From positions 441,971-505,970 of the forward strand of contig CP075367.1 of the NCBI GenBank assembly GCA_019454165.1: DNA of 64,000 bases. Reading direction: 5' to 3'. Every line of letters begins with the position of its first letter. Position 1 is the first letter of the stretch. A program made the translations under genes and the position numbers. The notes below the pieces were generated by a model that was not told the DNA's origin, did no database searches, and saw only the letters and a list, made by a program, of their open reading frames with translations. Shown here piece by piece: positions 1 through 6,950 of the stretch. The DNA is from Anaerolineales bacterium. Lineage in GTDB: Bacteria; Chloroflexota; Anaerolineae; Anaerolineales; UBA11579.

Positions 1-338
1 TATTGGACTTGCAAGCGGTTCAGCGTTTCGGCGAACTCGGCGCAGGCAGGGCATTGGAAATCGCTGTAGACCAGCAGAACGATAGGCGCGTCGTGTGGAC
101 CGCGGGCCCAGTCCGCATCGCTGATGGCAGCGAACGGCATGCGGTTGAAATAGGTCACATCCCGCGGGGCGCTGATGGAGGTGCACTGCATGGCTGGGTA
201 GTCGCCTTCGGCGGCGCCTGCGGCGGCGCCGGTGGGCTGGCTGGCCTGCTGTATTGGCGGCGTGGCGGCGGGTGCGCTGCCACAGGCGGCCAGCAGCAGA
301 GCGAATGCAGTGCAAACGAGGATGAGGCGAGAGGGCAT
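1..338 (-). CDS. DsbA/thioredoxin-fold lipoprotein (3' end off the window)
   Basis: Partial gene; 112 residues are visible and the C-terminus lies beyond base 1. The N-terminus is a lipoprotein signal with lipobox LLAAC (Cys at about residue 19), followed by an Ala/Pro/Gln-rich linker. Near residue 97 it reads YSDFQCPACAEF, the CxxC (CPAC) active site and strand of the DsbA-like thioredoxin fold. Predicted role: membrane-anchored thiol-disulfide exchange outside the cytoplasm. It starts 21 bases after the zincin-like gene upstream and probably shares its transcript. The fold assignment is good; whether it is an oxidase or reductase cannot be told. Confidence 0.8.
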   Translation of the reverse strand, partial: MPSRLILVCTAFALLLAACGSAPAATPPIQQASQPTGAAAGAAEGDYPAMQCTSISAPRDVTYFNRMPFAAISDADWARGPHDAPIVLLVYSDFQCPACAEFAETLNRLQVQ

Positions 339-359
339 GGGCGGATTCTACCAGTGGGC

Positions 360-1592
360 TTATTGCAGTCTGGTCAGCAGGGTTTGCAACTGCTCGAACG
401 AGGTGAGGCCCTGCATGTGATGAATGAAGTCAGCCAGGGTGGGGCTGAGGCGGCGCAACTGGCGCACGGCTTCGCCGACCGGGTCTTCGCCGGCCGGGCC
501 GATGGGTGTATCGGCATAGCTGCCATAGAAAGCAAAGTAGGCCTGGTTGAGCTTGCGGATGGCGTAGCCGTTCTCCCAGAACACCAGGCGGCGTGCTTCC
601 ATGTAGGCTTCGGCCTCTTCCACTTTGCCCTCAGCCAGCAGGGCGTCCACCTGCAGGCGGGTGATGTGCATCTGCTCGCGGAAATCGAAGGCGGGCGGAT
701 CGTCCGCCCGCGGCGGCACACGGCTGGGCGCGGGCGGCGGGGCGTATTCCGGATAGTAGTGGGCGATGACGGCCGCGCCGATCTCTTTGCCGAACAGGTT
801 GGCGGCAGTTTCGTTCATCGTGGTCAGGTCTTGGGATTTGCTGTAGTTGAGGCCGAGCAGGTGCCAGGCCAGGTAGTTGTGCAGCCATTCATGGGCGATG
901 ACCTCGCTGAGCCAGTTGAGCGAGCTGGTCTGCGCCACCATGGTGGGATAGGTGCCAATGCCGCCCACGGGCACCACCAGGGCGGAGACATCCAGCGCAT
1001 CGGTGACGGCATCCTCGATGGCGATGTGCTGCTCCAGGGTCAGGGCGGTCTCGAGCGAGAGATTGGCCAGCTGGCCAATGCTGTCACGCGGCGAGACCAC
1101 CAGCGCCCAGGGCAGCGGCGTGCTGTGATACAGCAGCGGCGGGATGGGCTGGCCGCCGCTGGTGAAGCCGTGCTGGGCCAGCGTTTGGGTGAGCTGGGCC
1201 TGCAATATGCTCTCGGCCAACGGCGCCTGTTCGGCGCGTTGGGTATATAGCGTATCGAGGAAGGCGCGGGTTTCCTCCAGCTGGGCGGACACATCGCCGG
1301 GGTCCGCGTGCAGTTGGTTGAGCACGGCTTCCTGGATCTGGATCTGGGCGATCAGGGCCATGAAATCACGCACCAACTGGGTCTGCGCATCCTCCGGCAG
1401 GTATTGGTGCGCCCCCAGGGCTACCTGCTGCAGCTTGAGGAGGGCCGCATCCAGGGTCCAGCTCACATAGTCGAACTCAACGGCGCGTGTGAAGGCGCGT
1501 ACTTGTTCGCGCGAGTCGGACAGCGGGGCGGTGGAGGTGACCAGGACGGTGGAGTAGGCTGCCAGCAGCAGGCACAGCAGGATGCGGCGCAT
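360..1592 (-). CDS. Secreted or membrane-anchored zincin-like protein of unknown role
   Basis: About 410 residues. An N-terminal hydrophobic segment after MRR looks like a signal peptide or anchor. The middle contains HEWLH, a HExxH zinc-protease motif (near residue 240), with a downstream NETAAN that could supply the third zinc ligand Glu, as in gluzincins. The rest is helical with no family I recognise. Start choice: a longer reading begins at 1613, but a TATCAT -10 hexamer (1605-1600) overlaps those codons and lies 7 bases before the ATG at 1592, so the leaderless start is preferred. The gene is followed by the DsbA-like lipoprotein, which suggests a shared extracytoplasmic task. Protease function is inference from one motif. 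Confidence 0.75.
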   Translation of the reverse strand: MRRILLCLLLAAYSTVLVTSTAPLSDSREQVRAFTRAVEFDYVSWTLDAALLKLQQVALGAHQYLPEDAQTQLVRDFMALIAQIQIQEAVLNQLHADPGDVSAQLEETRAFLDTLYTQRAEQAPLAESILQAQLTQTLAQHGFTSGGQPIPPLLYHSTPLPWALVVSPRDSIGQLANLSLETALTLEQHIAIEDAVTDALDVSALVVPVGGIGTYPTMVAQTSSLNWLSEVIAHEWLHNYLAWHLLGLNYSKSQDLTTMNETAANLFGKEIGAAVIAHYYPEYAPPPAPSRVPPRADDPPAFDFREQMHITRLQVDALLAEGKVEEAEAYMEARRLVFWENGYAIRKLNQAYFAFYGSYADTPIGPAGEDPVGEAVRQLRRLSPTLADFIHHMQGLTSFEQLQTLLTRLQ

Positions 1593-1599
1593 GCTGGGC

Positions 1600-1667
1600 A
1601 TGATACTGCCCATTGCGCCCGGGGCGGATGAGGGCTGGTTTAGCGCACAGGGGTTTTTGGCTATAAT
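1600..1667. promoter_or_regulatory. Divergent leaderless promoters between zincin-like gene and epimerase
   Basis: On the + strand TATAAT lies at 1662-1667, 8 bases before the epimerase ATG (1676). On the - strand TATCAT lies at 1605-1600, 7 bases before the ATG at 1592. Neither gene has a Shine-Dalgarno sequence. No clear -35 is visible for either. Confidence 0.6.
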
Positions 1668-1675
1668 CCCAAGCC

Positions 1676-2605
1676 ATGAATTTTCTTATCACCGGCGCGG
1701 CGGGTTTCCTCGGCTCGGCGCTGGCCAATCAACTGGCACGTGAAGGCCACCTGGTGCGGGGCATCGACAACCTCTCCAGTGGTGAGCCGCAAGTGCTGTT
1801 CGACGACGTGCACTTCACCCGCGGCGACGTGAACGACCGCCCCAAGCTGTGGACCCTATTGCAGGACATTGACTGCGTGTACCACCTGGCGGCGCGGGTG
1901 CTGGTGGCCGAATCGCTGCTGTATCCGCGCGAATATACCGACGCCAATGTAGGTGGCACGGTCAGCCTGATGGAGGCCATGCGGGATGTGGGCGTGCGCC
2001 GGGTGGTGTTCGCTTCCTCCGGCGCGGTGTATGGCGACCAGCAGGAGCAGCCGCTGCGCGAGGATGCATCGCCCTTCCCGCATTCGCCGTACGCGGTCTC
2101 CAAGCTGGCGGCGGAATACTATGTGCGCACGATCGGCGCCCTGTGGGGCATCGAAACGGTGTGCTTGCGTATCTTCAATGCCTATGGGCCGGGCCAGCAC
2201 CTACCGCCCTCGCACCCGCCGGTGGTGACGAATTGGCTGCGCCAAGCCGTGCGCGGCGGCTCGCTGGTGGTGCACGGCGACGGCAACCAGACGCGTGACT
2301 TCATCCATGTGAGCGATGTGGTGCGCGCCCTCGTGGCGGCGGCCACTGCGCCGGGCGTGGACCAGCGCGTGATCAATGTGGGTAGCGGGCAGGAAACCCG
2401 CATGCGTGACCTGGCCGAGATGATCCTGGAGATCACCGGCCGGCGCGGCGAGACCTTGTACACGCCGCACAACGCGGCCGGCGTCTCGCGCATGTGCGCG
2501 GATACGCAGTTGGCCGCCAAGTTGTTGGGCTTCACGGCGCGCATGCCGCTGGAGAAGGGCTTGAAACAGACCCTAAAAGAAGACGCCCGTTTCAAGGGCG
2601 TCTAG
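1676..2605 (+). CDS. NAD-dependent sugar-nucleotide epimerase/dehydratase (GalE-like)
   Basis: 309 residues, normal for extended short-chain dehydrogenases. The N-terminus has the Rossmann motif GAAGFLG, a SSGAVYG serine region and the catalytic YAVSK (YxxxK) near residue 140. The DFIHVSDVVRAL block is typical of UDP-glucose 4-epimerase-like enzymes that act on nucleotide sugars for cell-surface glycans. The exact substrate cannot be assigned. Transcribed alone from a leaderless promoter; a terminator hairpin overlaps its last codons. Confidence 0.85.
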   Translation: MNFLITGAAGFLGSALANQLAREGHLVRGIDNLSSGEPQVLFDDVHFTRGDVNDRPKLWTLLQDIDCVYHLAARVLVAESLLYPREYTDANVGGTVSLMEAMRDVGVRRVVFASSGAVYGDQQEQPLREDASPFPHSPYAVSKLAAEYYVRTIGALWGIETVCLRIFNAYGPGQHLPPSHPPVVTNWLRQAVRGGSLVVHGDGNQTRDFIHVSDVVRALVAAATAPGVDQRVINVGSGQETRMRDLAEMILEITGRRGETLYTPHNAAGVSRMCADTQLAAKLLGFTARMPLEKGLKQTLKEDARFKGV

Positions 2606-2618
2606 TCTTTTCTTTTTA
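2581..2618 (+). terminator. Intrinsic terminator overlapping the epimerase stop codon
   Basis: AGACGCCC (2581-2588) pairs with GGGCGTCT (2596-2603), followed by a T-rich tract. The 3' arm includes the stop codon TAG (2603-2605). Confidence 0.8.
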
Positions 2619-2641
2619 TTCTTTTTCCGAATTCTCGAAAA

Positions 2642-3187
2642 CTATTCCACTTTGAAGCGCTGAATGATCTCGGCATACTGGGCCAAGCGCTCAGGCGAAG
2701 GGTCCTTGCCGCCAAAGGTCAGGAAGACTTTGAAGGCTGCGTTGCCCTGCGGGTCAAAGAACTGCACGCTGAGGGCGTCCTTGCCGTCGGTGTGGCTGGG
2801 CTTGGTCACGGCGAAGATGCTGGCCAGGCCGGCGATGCGAATGTGCATATCCAGCGAAGGGGTCTGCACATTGAAGAAGCCGTGCGTGGTGCTGAACTTG
2901 CCGAAGCTGCCGACCGCTTCCAGCGTCGCGCCGCCGTTCGAGACAACGACATGCACATCCCCCAGCGCCTCGAACGAGCGGATGATGGCTTCCCATTGCT
3001 GGGCGTCCAGTTCGATGGCGAGTTCGGCCGGCATGGCGCGCACCACTTCCAGCTCGGGCACACCCAGCTGGCGGGCCAGCACCAGCACCATTTGCTTGCG
3101 ATCGCTGTCATAGGCCTTGCGAATGGCCTCGGCGCGCTCGATCTCGTTCAGTCCGTCTAACTTCGGCAGGCTGTTTTCCAATACCAT
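2642..3187 (-). CDS. hutX: HutX/ChuX-family heme utilization protein
   Basis: 181 residues. Sequence features match the HutX/ChuX family: an N-terminal helical segment, LGVPELEVVRAMPAE (near residue 41), a VVVSNGGATLEAVG strand, a THGFFNV motif and a C-terminal FKVFL strand. Known members are cytosolic heme carriers or heme-handling proteins made with heme importers. It is the last gene of a run of five same-strand genes encoding an ECF transporter, 46 bases after the T component, with an AAGGAT ribosome site. The context suggests that the ECF system imports heme or another tetrapyrrole; this is inference. Confidence 0.8.
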   Translation of the reverse strand: MVLENSLPKLDGLNEIERAEAIRKAYDSDRKQMVLVLARQLGVPELEVVRAMPAELAIELDAQQWEAIIRSFEALGDVHVVVSNGGATLEAVGSFGKFSTTHGFFNVQTPSLDMHIRIAGLASIFAVTKPSHTDGKDALSVQFFDPQGNAAFKVFLTFGGKDPSPERLAQYAEIIQRFKVE

Positions 3188-3233
3188 GGCTTTATCCTTA
3201 ACGTAGGCGAATTCAACTATTCTACATCACGCG

Positions 3234-4052
3234 CTACAGAATCTGCAGCACGTGCAATGGCCCCAGCAGCCCCAGGGAGCGCAGGCCCAGCAGGATCAGC
3301 GCACCCAGCGCCCAGTAACCCAGCAGGTAGACCCAATCCCAGTGGCCGAAACGCATGCGGCGGAAGTAGGTGCGGTGGCTGTGGGCGCCAAAGGCGCGGG
3401 CGTCCATGGCCAGGGCGGTGCGCTCAGCCTGGCGGATGGCGGTGGTGAGCAGCGGCACCGCCGAGCGGCGCAGCTGCTCCAGCTTGCCGCGCCAGCCCGG
3501 CTGGCTGTCTACGCCGCGCACGCGATGGGCGGCGTGGACTACCGACATCTCACTTTGCAGCATGGGGATGAAGCGGAAGGCGGCCAGCGTGCTGTAGCCA
3601 ATGCGGTACGGCAGGCGGGCCTGCTGCACCAGGGCGCGCACGAAATCAGCCGAATCAGTGGTGAGCGAGAAGGGCAGTGAGCTGATCAGCACGCCGAGGA
3701 TGCGCACGCCGGTGACCAGCGCAATGTACAGGCCGCCTTGATAGAGCTTGACTGGCCCAAGCGCCCACAACAGCGGCGTGTCCGCCACCAGGCTTTGGCG
3801 CACCAGAAACGGGTACAGCGCTGTGAACAGCAGTACGAGCATCAGCAATGGGCCGAGCAGGCGCAGGAAGCGACCGAGTTTGACGCGGCCGAGAACCAGC
3901 AGGGTCAGGCTGATCAGCGTAACGAATGCCAGCGGAGTCCACGGTTCGCTGGCCAGCAGCATCAGGGCCATCTGCGGCAGAGCGACCAGCAGCTTGCTCA
4001 GCGGGTTCAGCCGGTGCAGGAACGAGTCGTGAGGCTGGTACAGGGTCTGCAT
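3234..4052 (-). CDS. ecfT: ECF transporter transmembrane T component
   Basis: 272 residues with several long hydrophobic segments and the CbiQ/EcfT coupling region (FRFIPMLQSEM and AMDARAFGAH, an Ala-Arg-Xaa-Gly-type motif). It couples ATPase motion to the substrate-binding S component. Starts 2 bases after the stop of the fused ATPase gene, so translation is probably coupled. In the B. subtilis ykoEDC layout this is the YkoC position. Confidence 0.88.
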   Translation of the reverse strand: MQTLYQPHDSFLHRLNPLSKLLVALPQMALMLLASEPWTPLAFVTLISLTLLVLGRVKLGRFLRLLGPLLMLVLLFTALYPFLVRQSLVADTPLLWALGPVKLYQGGLYIALVTGVRILGVLISSLPFSLTTDSADFVRALVQQARLPYRIGYSTLAAFRFIPMLQSEMSVVHAAHRVRGVDSQPGWRGKLEQLRRSAVPLLTTAIRQAERTALAMDARAFGAHSHRTYFRRMRFGHWDWVYLLGYWALGALILLGLRSLGLLGPLHVLQIL

Positions 4053-4054
4053 GG

Positions 4055-5755
4055 CTACTGGCTCAGGGCAATGTAGTCGGTCATGGTGAGCACGTTGCGC
4101 AGATGCGGGTGCTCGGTGGCCAGCAGGGCGGAGAGGCGCGCCAGCGGCGGCAGGGTCAGGCGCGCGTCCGAGAGCAGCTGCGGCATGCCGGCCAGCTCAG
4201 CCGGAGCGCCGTCGAACAGCACTTTGCCGGCGCTCATCGCCACGACCCGGTTGGCATTCTCCAGCACCAGGCGCATGTCGTGCGTAATGACGATGACGGT
4301 CTTGCCCTGCTGGTTGAGGCCGCGCAAAATATCCAGCAGCGCAGTGGCGTTGCGCTCATCCTGGCCGAAGGTGGGCTCATCCAGGATCAGCACGTCCTGC
4401 CCCAGCGCCAGCATGCTGGCGACGCTGAGGCGGCGTTTCTCACCATAACTCAGCGTGAAGGGGTTGGCCTTGGCGTAACGCCACAGGCCAAAGGTCTCGA
4501 GCAACTCCTGGGTCTTGCGGGCGATGATGTCTTCCGGCTCCTGCATGACGCGCAGGCCATAGGCGACTTCATCCCACACGGTTTCGGTGACGAACTGGTG
4601 CTCAGGGTTTTGGAAAGCGTAGCCGATACGCCGCGCCAATTGCTTGGCAGGGATGCTGGTGAACTCTTCGCCGTGCAGGGCAATGCTTCCCGCCGGCGGG
4701 GGGAGGATGCCCATCAGGTGCTTGGCCAGGGTGGTCTTGCCGGCGCCATTGGCGCCGACGATGGCGAGGAAATCGCCTTGATTGATCTTGATCGAGATAT
4801 CCTGCAGCGCCTGCAAATGCCCATAGGCGAAGGAGAGCTGCTTGACTTCGAGCGCAGGCGTAGCCTGGCTGGTGCGCGCCGGCTGCTGCGCGGCCGGGGT
4901 GGCGCTTGCCACCCACGGGCGGAAGGCGCGTACCGCTTCGCCCAGCGTGATCGGAAACAGCACCAGCTCTACGCCGCGGCGGCGCAGCGCATGCGCCAGC
5001 ACCGCCACTTGCGGCATCCATACGCCCAATTCTTGCAGGGCTTGCCCTTGCTCATCGAATACCTGGCGCGGCGGGCCATCCGCCAGGATGCCGCCCTGCG
5101 GATCGAGCACGATCACGCGGTCGATCAAGTGCATGAGCTCATCGAGCTTGTGCTCGATGAGCACCAGCGTATGCTTGCCGCGTGATTTCAGCTCGGCCAT
5201 CAGCGCGAAGACTTGCTGAGTGCCCATTGAATCGAGGTTGGCGGTGGGCTCGTCGAAGACAAGGATCTCAGGCTGCATGGCCAGCAGCGAGGCCAAAGCG
5301 ACGCGCTGCTTCTCGCCGCCGGAGAGAGCTGAGACCGGGCGGTCTCGCAGCGCCAGCACGCCGACATCGGTCAGCACCTGCTGGATGCGCGCATCCATGC
5401 CGGCCGGGTCGTGCCCCAGGTTCTCCAAACCGAAGACGATCTCGTCTTCGACCTTGAGCGTGGCGAACTGGGCATCCGGGTCTTGAAACAAGATGCCGAC
5501 CTGCTGCGCCAGGTCGGCAACGCTGTGCTCCTGCGTGTCCAGGCCGGTCACGCGCACCTGGCCCTCGCGCAGCTCACCAACGGCCTGCGGCAGCAGGCCG
5601 TTGAGGGTCAGCGCCAGCGTGCTCTTGCCGGAGCCGGAGGGCCCGAGCAAGAGCACGGTTTCGCCCTGCTGCACATCCAGGGTGAGCTGGTTGAGGGCCG
5701 CGAGTTTGCGCCGCGCGTACTTTACAGTAAGCGCGCGGATCTCAATAATAGGCAT
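4055..5755 (-). CDS. ECF transporter fused double ATPase (YkoD-like)
   Basis: 566 residues containing two complete ABC ATPase domains in one chain. First half: Walker A GPSGSGKS, signature LSGGEKQR, Walker B ILVFDEPT. Second half: Walker A GANGAGKT, signature LSYGEKRR, Walker B VLILDEPT. This is the YkoD/EcfA-A' fusion architecture that energises ECF vitamin and cofactor importers from the cytoplasmic side. It lies between a small membrane protein (9-base gap) and ecfT (2-base gap). Confidence 0.9.
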   Translation of the reverse strand: MPIIEIRALTVKYARRKLAALNQLTLDVQQGETVLLLGPSGSGKSTLALTLNGLLPQAVGELREGQVRVTGLDTQEHSVADLAQQVGILFQDPDAQFATLKVEDEIVFGLENLGHDPAGMDARIQQVLTDVGVLALRDRPVSALSGGEKQRVALASLLAMQPEILVFDEPTANLDSMGTQQVFALMAELKSRGKHTLVLIEHKLDELMHLIDRVIVLDPQGGILADGPPRQVFDEQGQALQELGVWMPQVAVLAHALRRRGVELVLFPITLGEAVRAFRPWVASATPAAQQPARTSQATPALEVKQLSFAYGHLQALQDISIKINQGDFLAIVGANGAGKTTLAKHLMGILPPPAGSIALHGEEFTSIPAKQLARRIGYAFQNPEHQFVTETVWDEVAYGLRVMQEPEDIIARKTQELLETFGLWRYAKANPFTLSYGEKRRLSVASMLALGQDVLILDEPTFGQDERNATALLDILRGLNQQGKTVIVITHDMRLVLENANRVVAMSAGKVLFDGAPAELAGMPQLLSDARLTLPPLARLSALLATEHPHLRNVLTMTDYIALSQ

Positions 5756-5764
5756 CTACGAAAC

Positions 5765-6103
5765 TTAAGCCAGGAACAGACGGATATCTTCAACCATGAA
5801 GACGGCCAAAATGCTGATCATCAGCACGCTCAGCGCGATGTAGCGCCAACGCCAGGATGTGTTCCACAAGCGGTAGATGTTGTAGAGGATCACGCTCAGG
5901 GCGACGACATCAATGATGATGCTGATGATCAGCGAAACGGAACCGCTCAACCCGACGAACGGCAGCACGAACGGCAGCACGATGTACTGCAGCGTGCAGC
6001 GGATGGCCACGAACACCAGATAGCCGGCCATGCTGCGATCGCTGCGCTTGACTTGCTCCGGGCTCGGGGCGGCGAGTTCCTTGTTGGCTTGGCTGGTCTG
6101 CAT
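5765..6103 (-). CDS. Small membrane protein inside the ECF operon
   Basis: About 112 residues with three to four hydrophobic segments and a polar N-terminus. The open frame extends to 6169, but the ATG at 6103 (MQTSQANKEL) begins 4 bases after the stop of the S component and is preferred. I do not recognise a family. Its position between S component and ATPase suggests an accessory or second membrane subunit of the transporter. Known ykoEDC operons do not have this gene. Confidence 0.7.
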   Translation of the reverse strand: MQTSQANKELAAPSPEQVKRSDRSMAGYLVFVAIRCTLQYIVLPFVLPFVGLSGSVSLIISIIIDVVALSVILYNIYRLWNTSWRWRYIALSVLMISILAVFMVEDIRLFLA

Positions 6104-6107
6104 TGGG

Positions 6108-6695
6108 TTAGATCTCATCCGCAGTGGTGTGTCCCAGGGCAGTATTGGCCAGCACACCGGTCTTGACAACGGAGTTGGCCAGGTAGCGCGCCACCAGCGA
6201 GCAGGCGGCGAACACGGCCGCCGAGACCACCGCGGCGATCAGCAGGATGCTGGGCTCAAAGGCGGTGGTGCGCAGCATGGAGCCGAGGATCAGCAGGTAG
6301 ACGGTGACGCCCGAGGCCATGCCCAGCCACAGCATGCGGGCCGTGGTGAAGTTGCGATAGCGGGTCAGCAGCCAGGTGAACAGCTCGCCCACCAGGCCGA
6401 TCAGGCCGCCGATCATGAGCACGATCAGACTGTACGGGCCAAGCATGGAAGGCAATGCGCTGAGGATGCTGGCCAGCATGGTGGCGCCGGGCTTGCGCAT
6501 CACATAGGCGGCAAATGCGGCTGGCAGGAAGTACAGGCCGCCCAGGATGGCGCGGGTGAAGATTCCACCGGCGCTCAGCAGGCCGGCATACGCCCAGGTG
6601 ACCGGGATCAGCAGTACGCCGAAGGCCAGGCCGATCACAATGGTGACCAGCAGATCGCGGGTGCTCCAGCTCCCCTTGGAAGACTTTTTAGCCAT
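6108..6695 (-). CDS. ECF transporter S component, YkoE-like
   Basis: 195 residues, about six transmembrane segments, with a basic serine-rich N-terminus. The pattern and length match YkoE-type substrate-binding subunits of ECF importers. YkoE is usually annotated for thiamine or hydroxymethylpyrimidine uptake, but substrate does not follow safely from the family. Here no thiamine gene or TPP riboswitch is nearby, whereas iron uptake genes lie upstream and a HutX heme protein lies downstream in the same operon. Preceded by GGAAAGG and a structured leader. Confidence 0.82.
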   Translation of the reverse strand: MAKKSSKGSWSTRDLLVTIVIGLAFGVLLIPVTWAYAGLLSAGGIFTRAILGGLYFLPAAFAAYVMRKPGATMLASILSALPSMLGPYSLIVLMIGGLIGLVGELFTWLLTRYRNFTTARMLWLGMASGVTVYLLILGSMLRTTAFEPSILLIAAVVSAAVFAACSLVARYLANSVVKTGVLANTALGHTTADEI

Positions 6696-6713
6696 TTAAT
6701 TCACTACCTTTCC

Positions 6714-6770
6714 CTTGCTACAAGGCAAGTTGTACCACTTTCTGGCAGCGTTGACGGGGCTTGCCGAAAG
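6714..6770 (-). promoter_or_regulatory. Structured leader before the YkoE-like gene
   Basis: Two hairpins precede the start. One has GGCA/TGCC and CTTTC/GAAAG stems (6738-6770) with a 14-base loop; the other is CTTGC/GCAAG (6714-6729) just before the ribosome site. The conserved CUGAGA and related TPP riboswitch boxes are absent. It may be an unclassified regulatory leader. Confidence 0.35.
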
Positions 6771-6820
6771 GGCATAAAATGAATTGCTTGGTGTCCCTGC
6801 AGGGGCGATCAGGCATTTTT

Positions 6821-6846
6821 GCAGGCCGGGGCGCAACCCGGCCTGC
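6821..6846. other. Strong GC hairpin between FTR1 and ECF operons
   Basis: A perfect 10-bp stem GCAGGCCGGG (6821-6830) / CCCGGCCTGC (6837-6846) with loop GCGCAA. A T run follows only on the + strand, although both flanking genes read on the - strand, so a classical terminator role for them is doubtful. Confidence 0.5.
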
Positions 6847-6903
6847 AGCTTTTTAACTGAGTTATGGGAGTAGCAAGGCAGACTATACGCCCGCGCCACG
6901 GCT

Positions 6904-6938
6904 GAATCTAGACCCTATGCTCAAAATGAGGTTCGCCT
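6904..6938 (-). promoter_or_regulatory. Conserved 35-bp element, copy upstream of the ECF operon
   Basis: Reads AGGCGA-N8-TTGAGC-N5-GTCTAGATTC on the - strand. The same blocks with identical spacing occur at 10482-10516 upstream of efeO; 27 of 35 positions agree. Sits about 210 bases before the S component gene and just after the FTR1 stop. Probably an operator or promoter shared by two uptake operons. Confidence 0.55.
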
Positions 6939-6950
6939 GCGTTGAAGTTA

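Noticed and set aside
3..1250. 415-residue open frame on the + strand at the left edge
   Set aside because: It is the antisense of the DsbA-like and zincin-like genes, which have clear motifs and signals.
6696..6780. TPP riboswitch before the YkoE-like gene
   Set aside because: Hairpins are present but the conserved TPP riboswitch boxes are absent.
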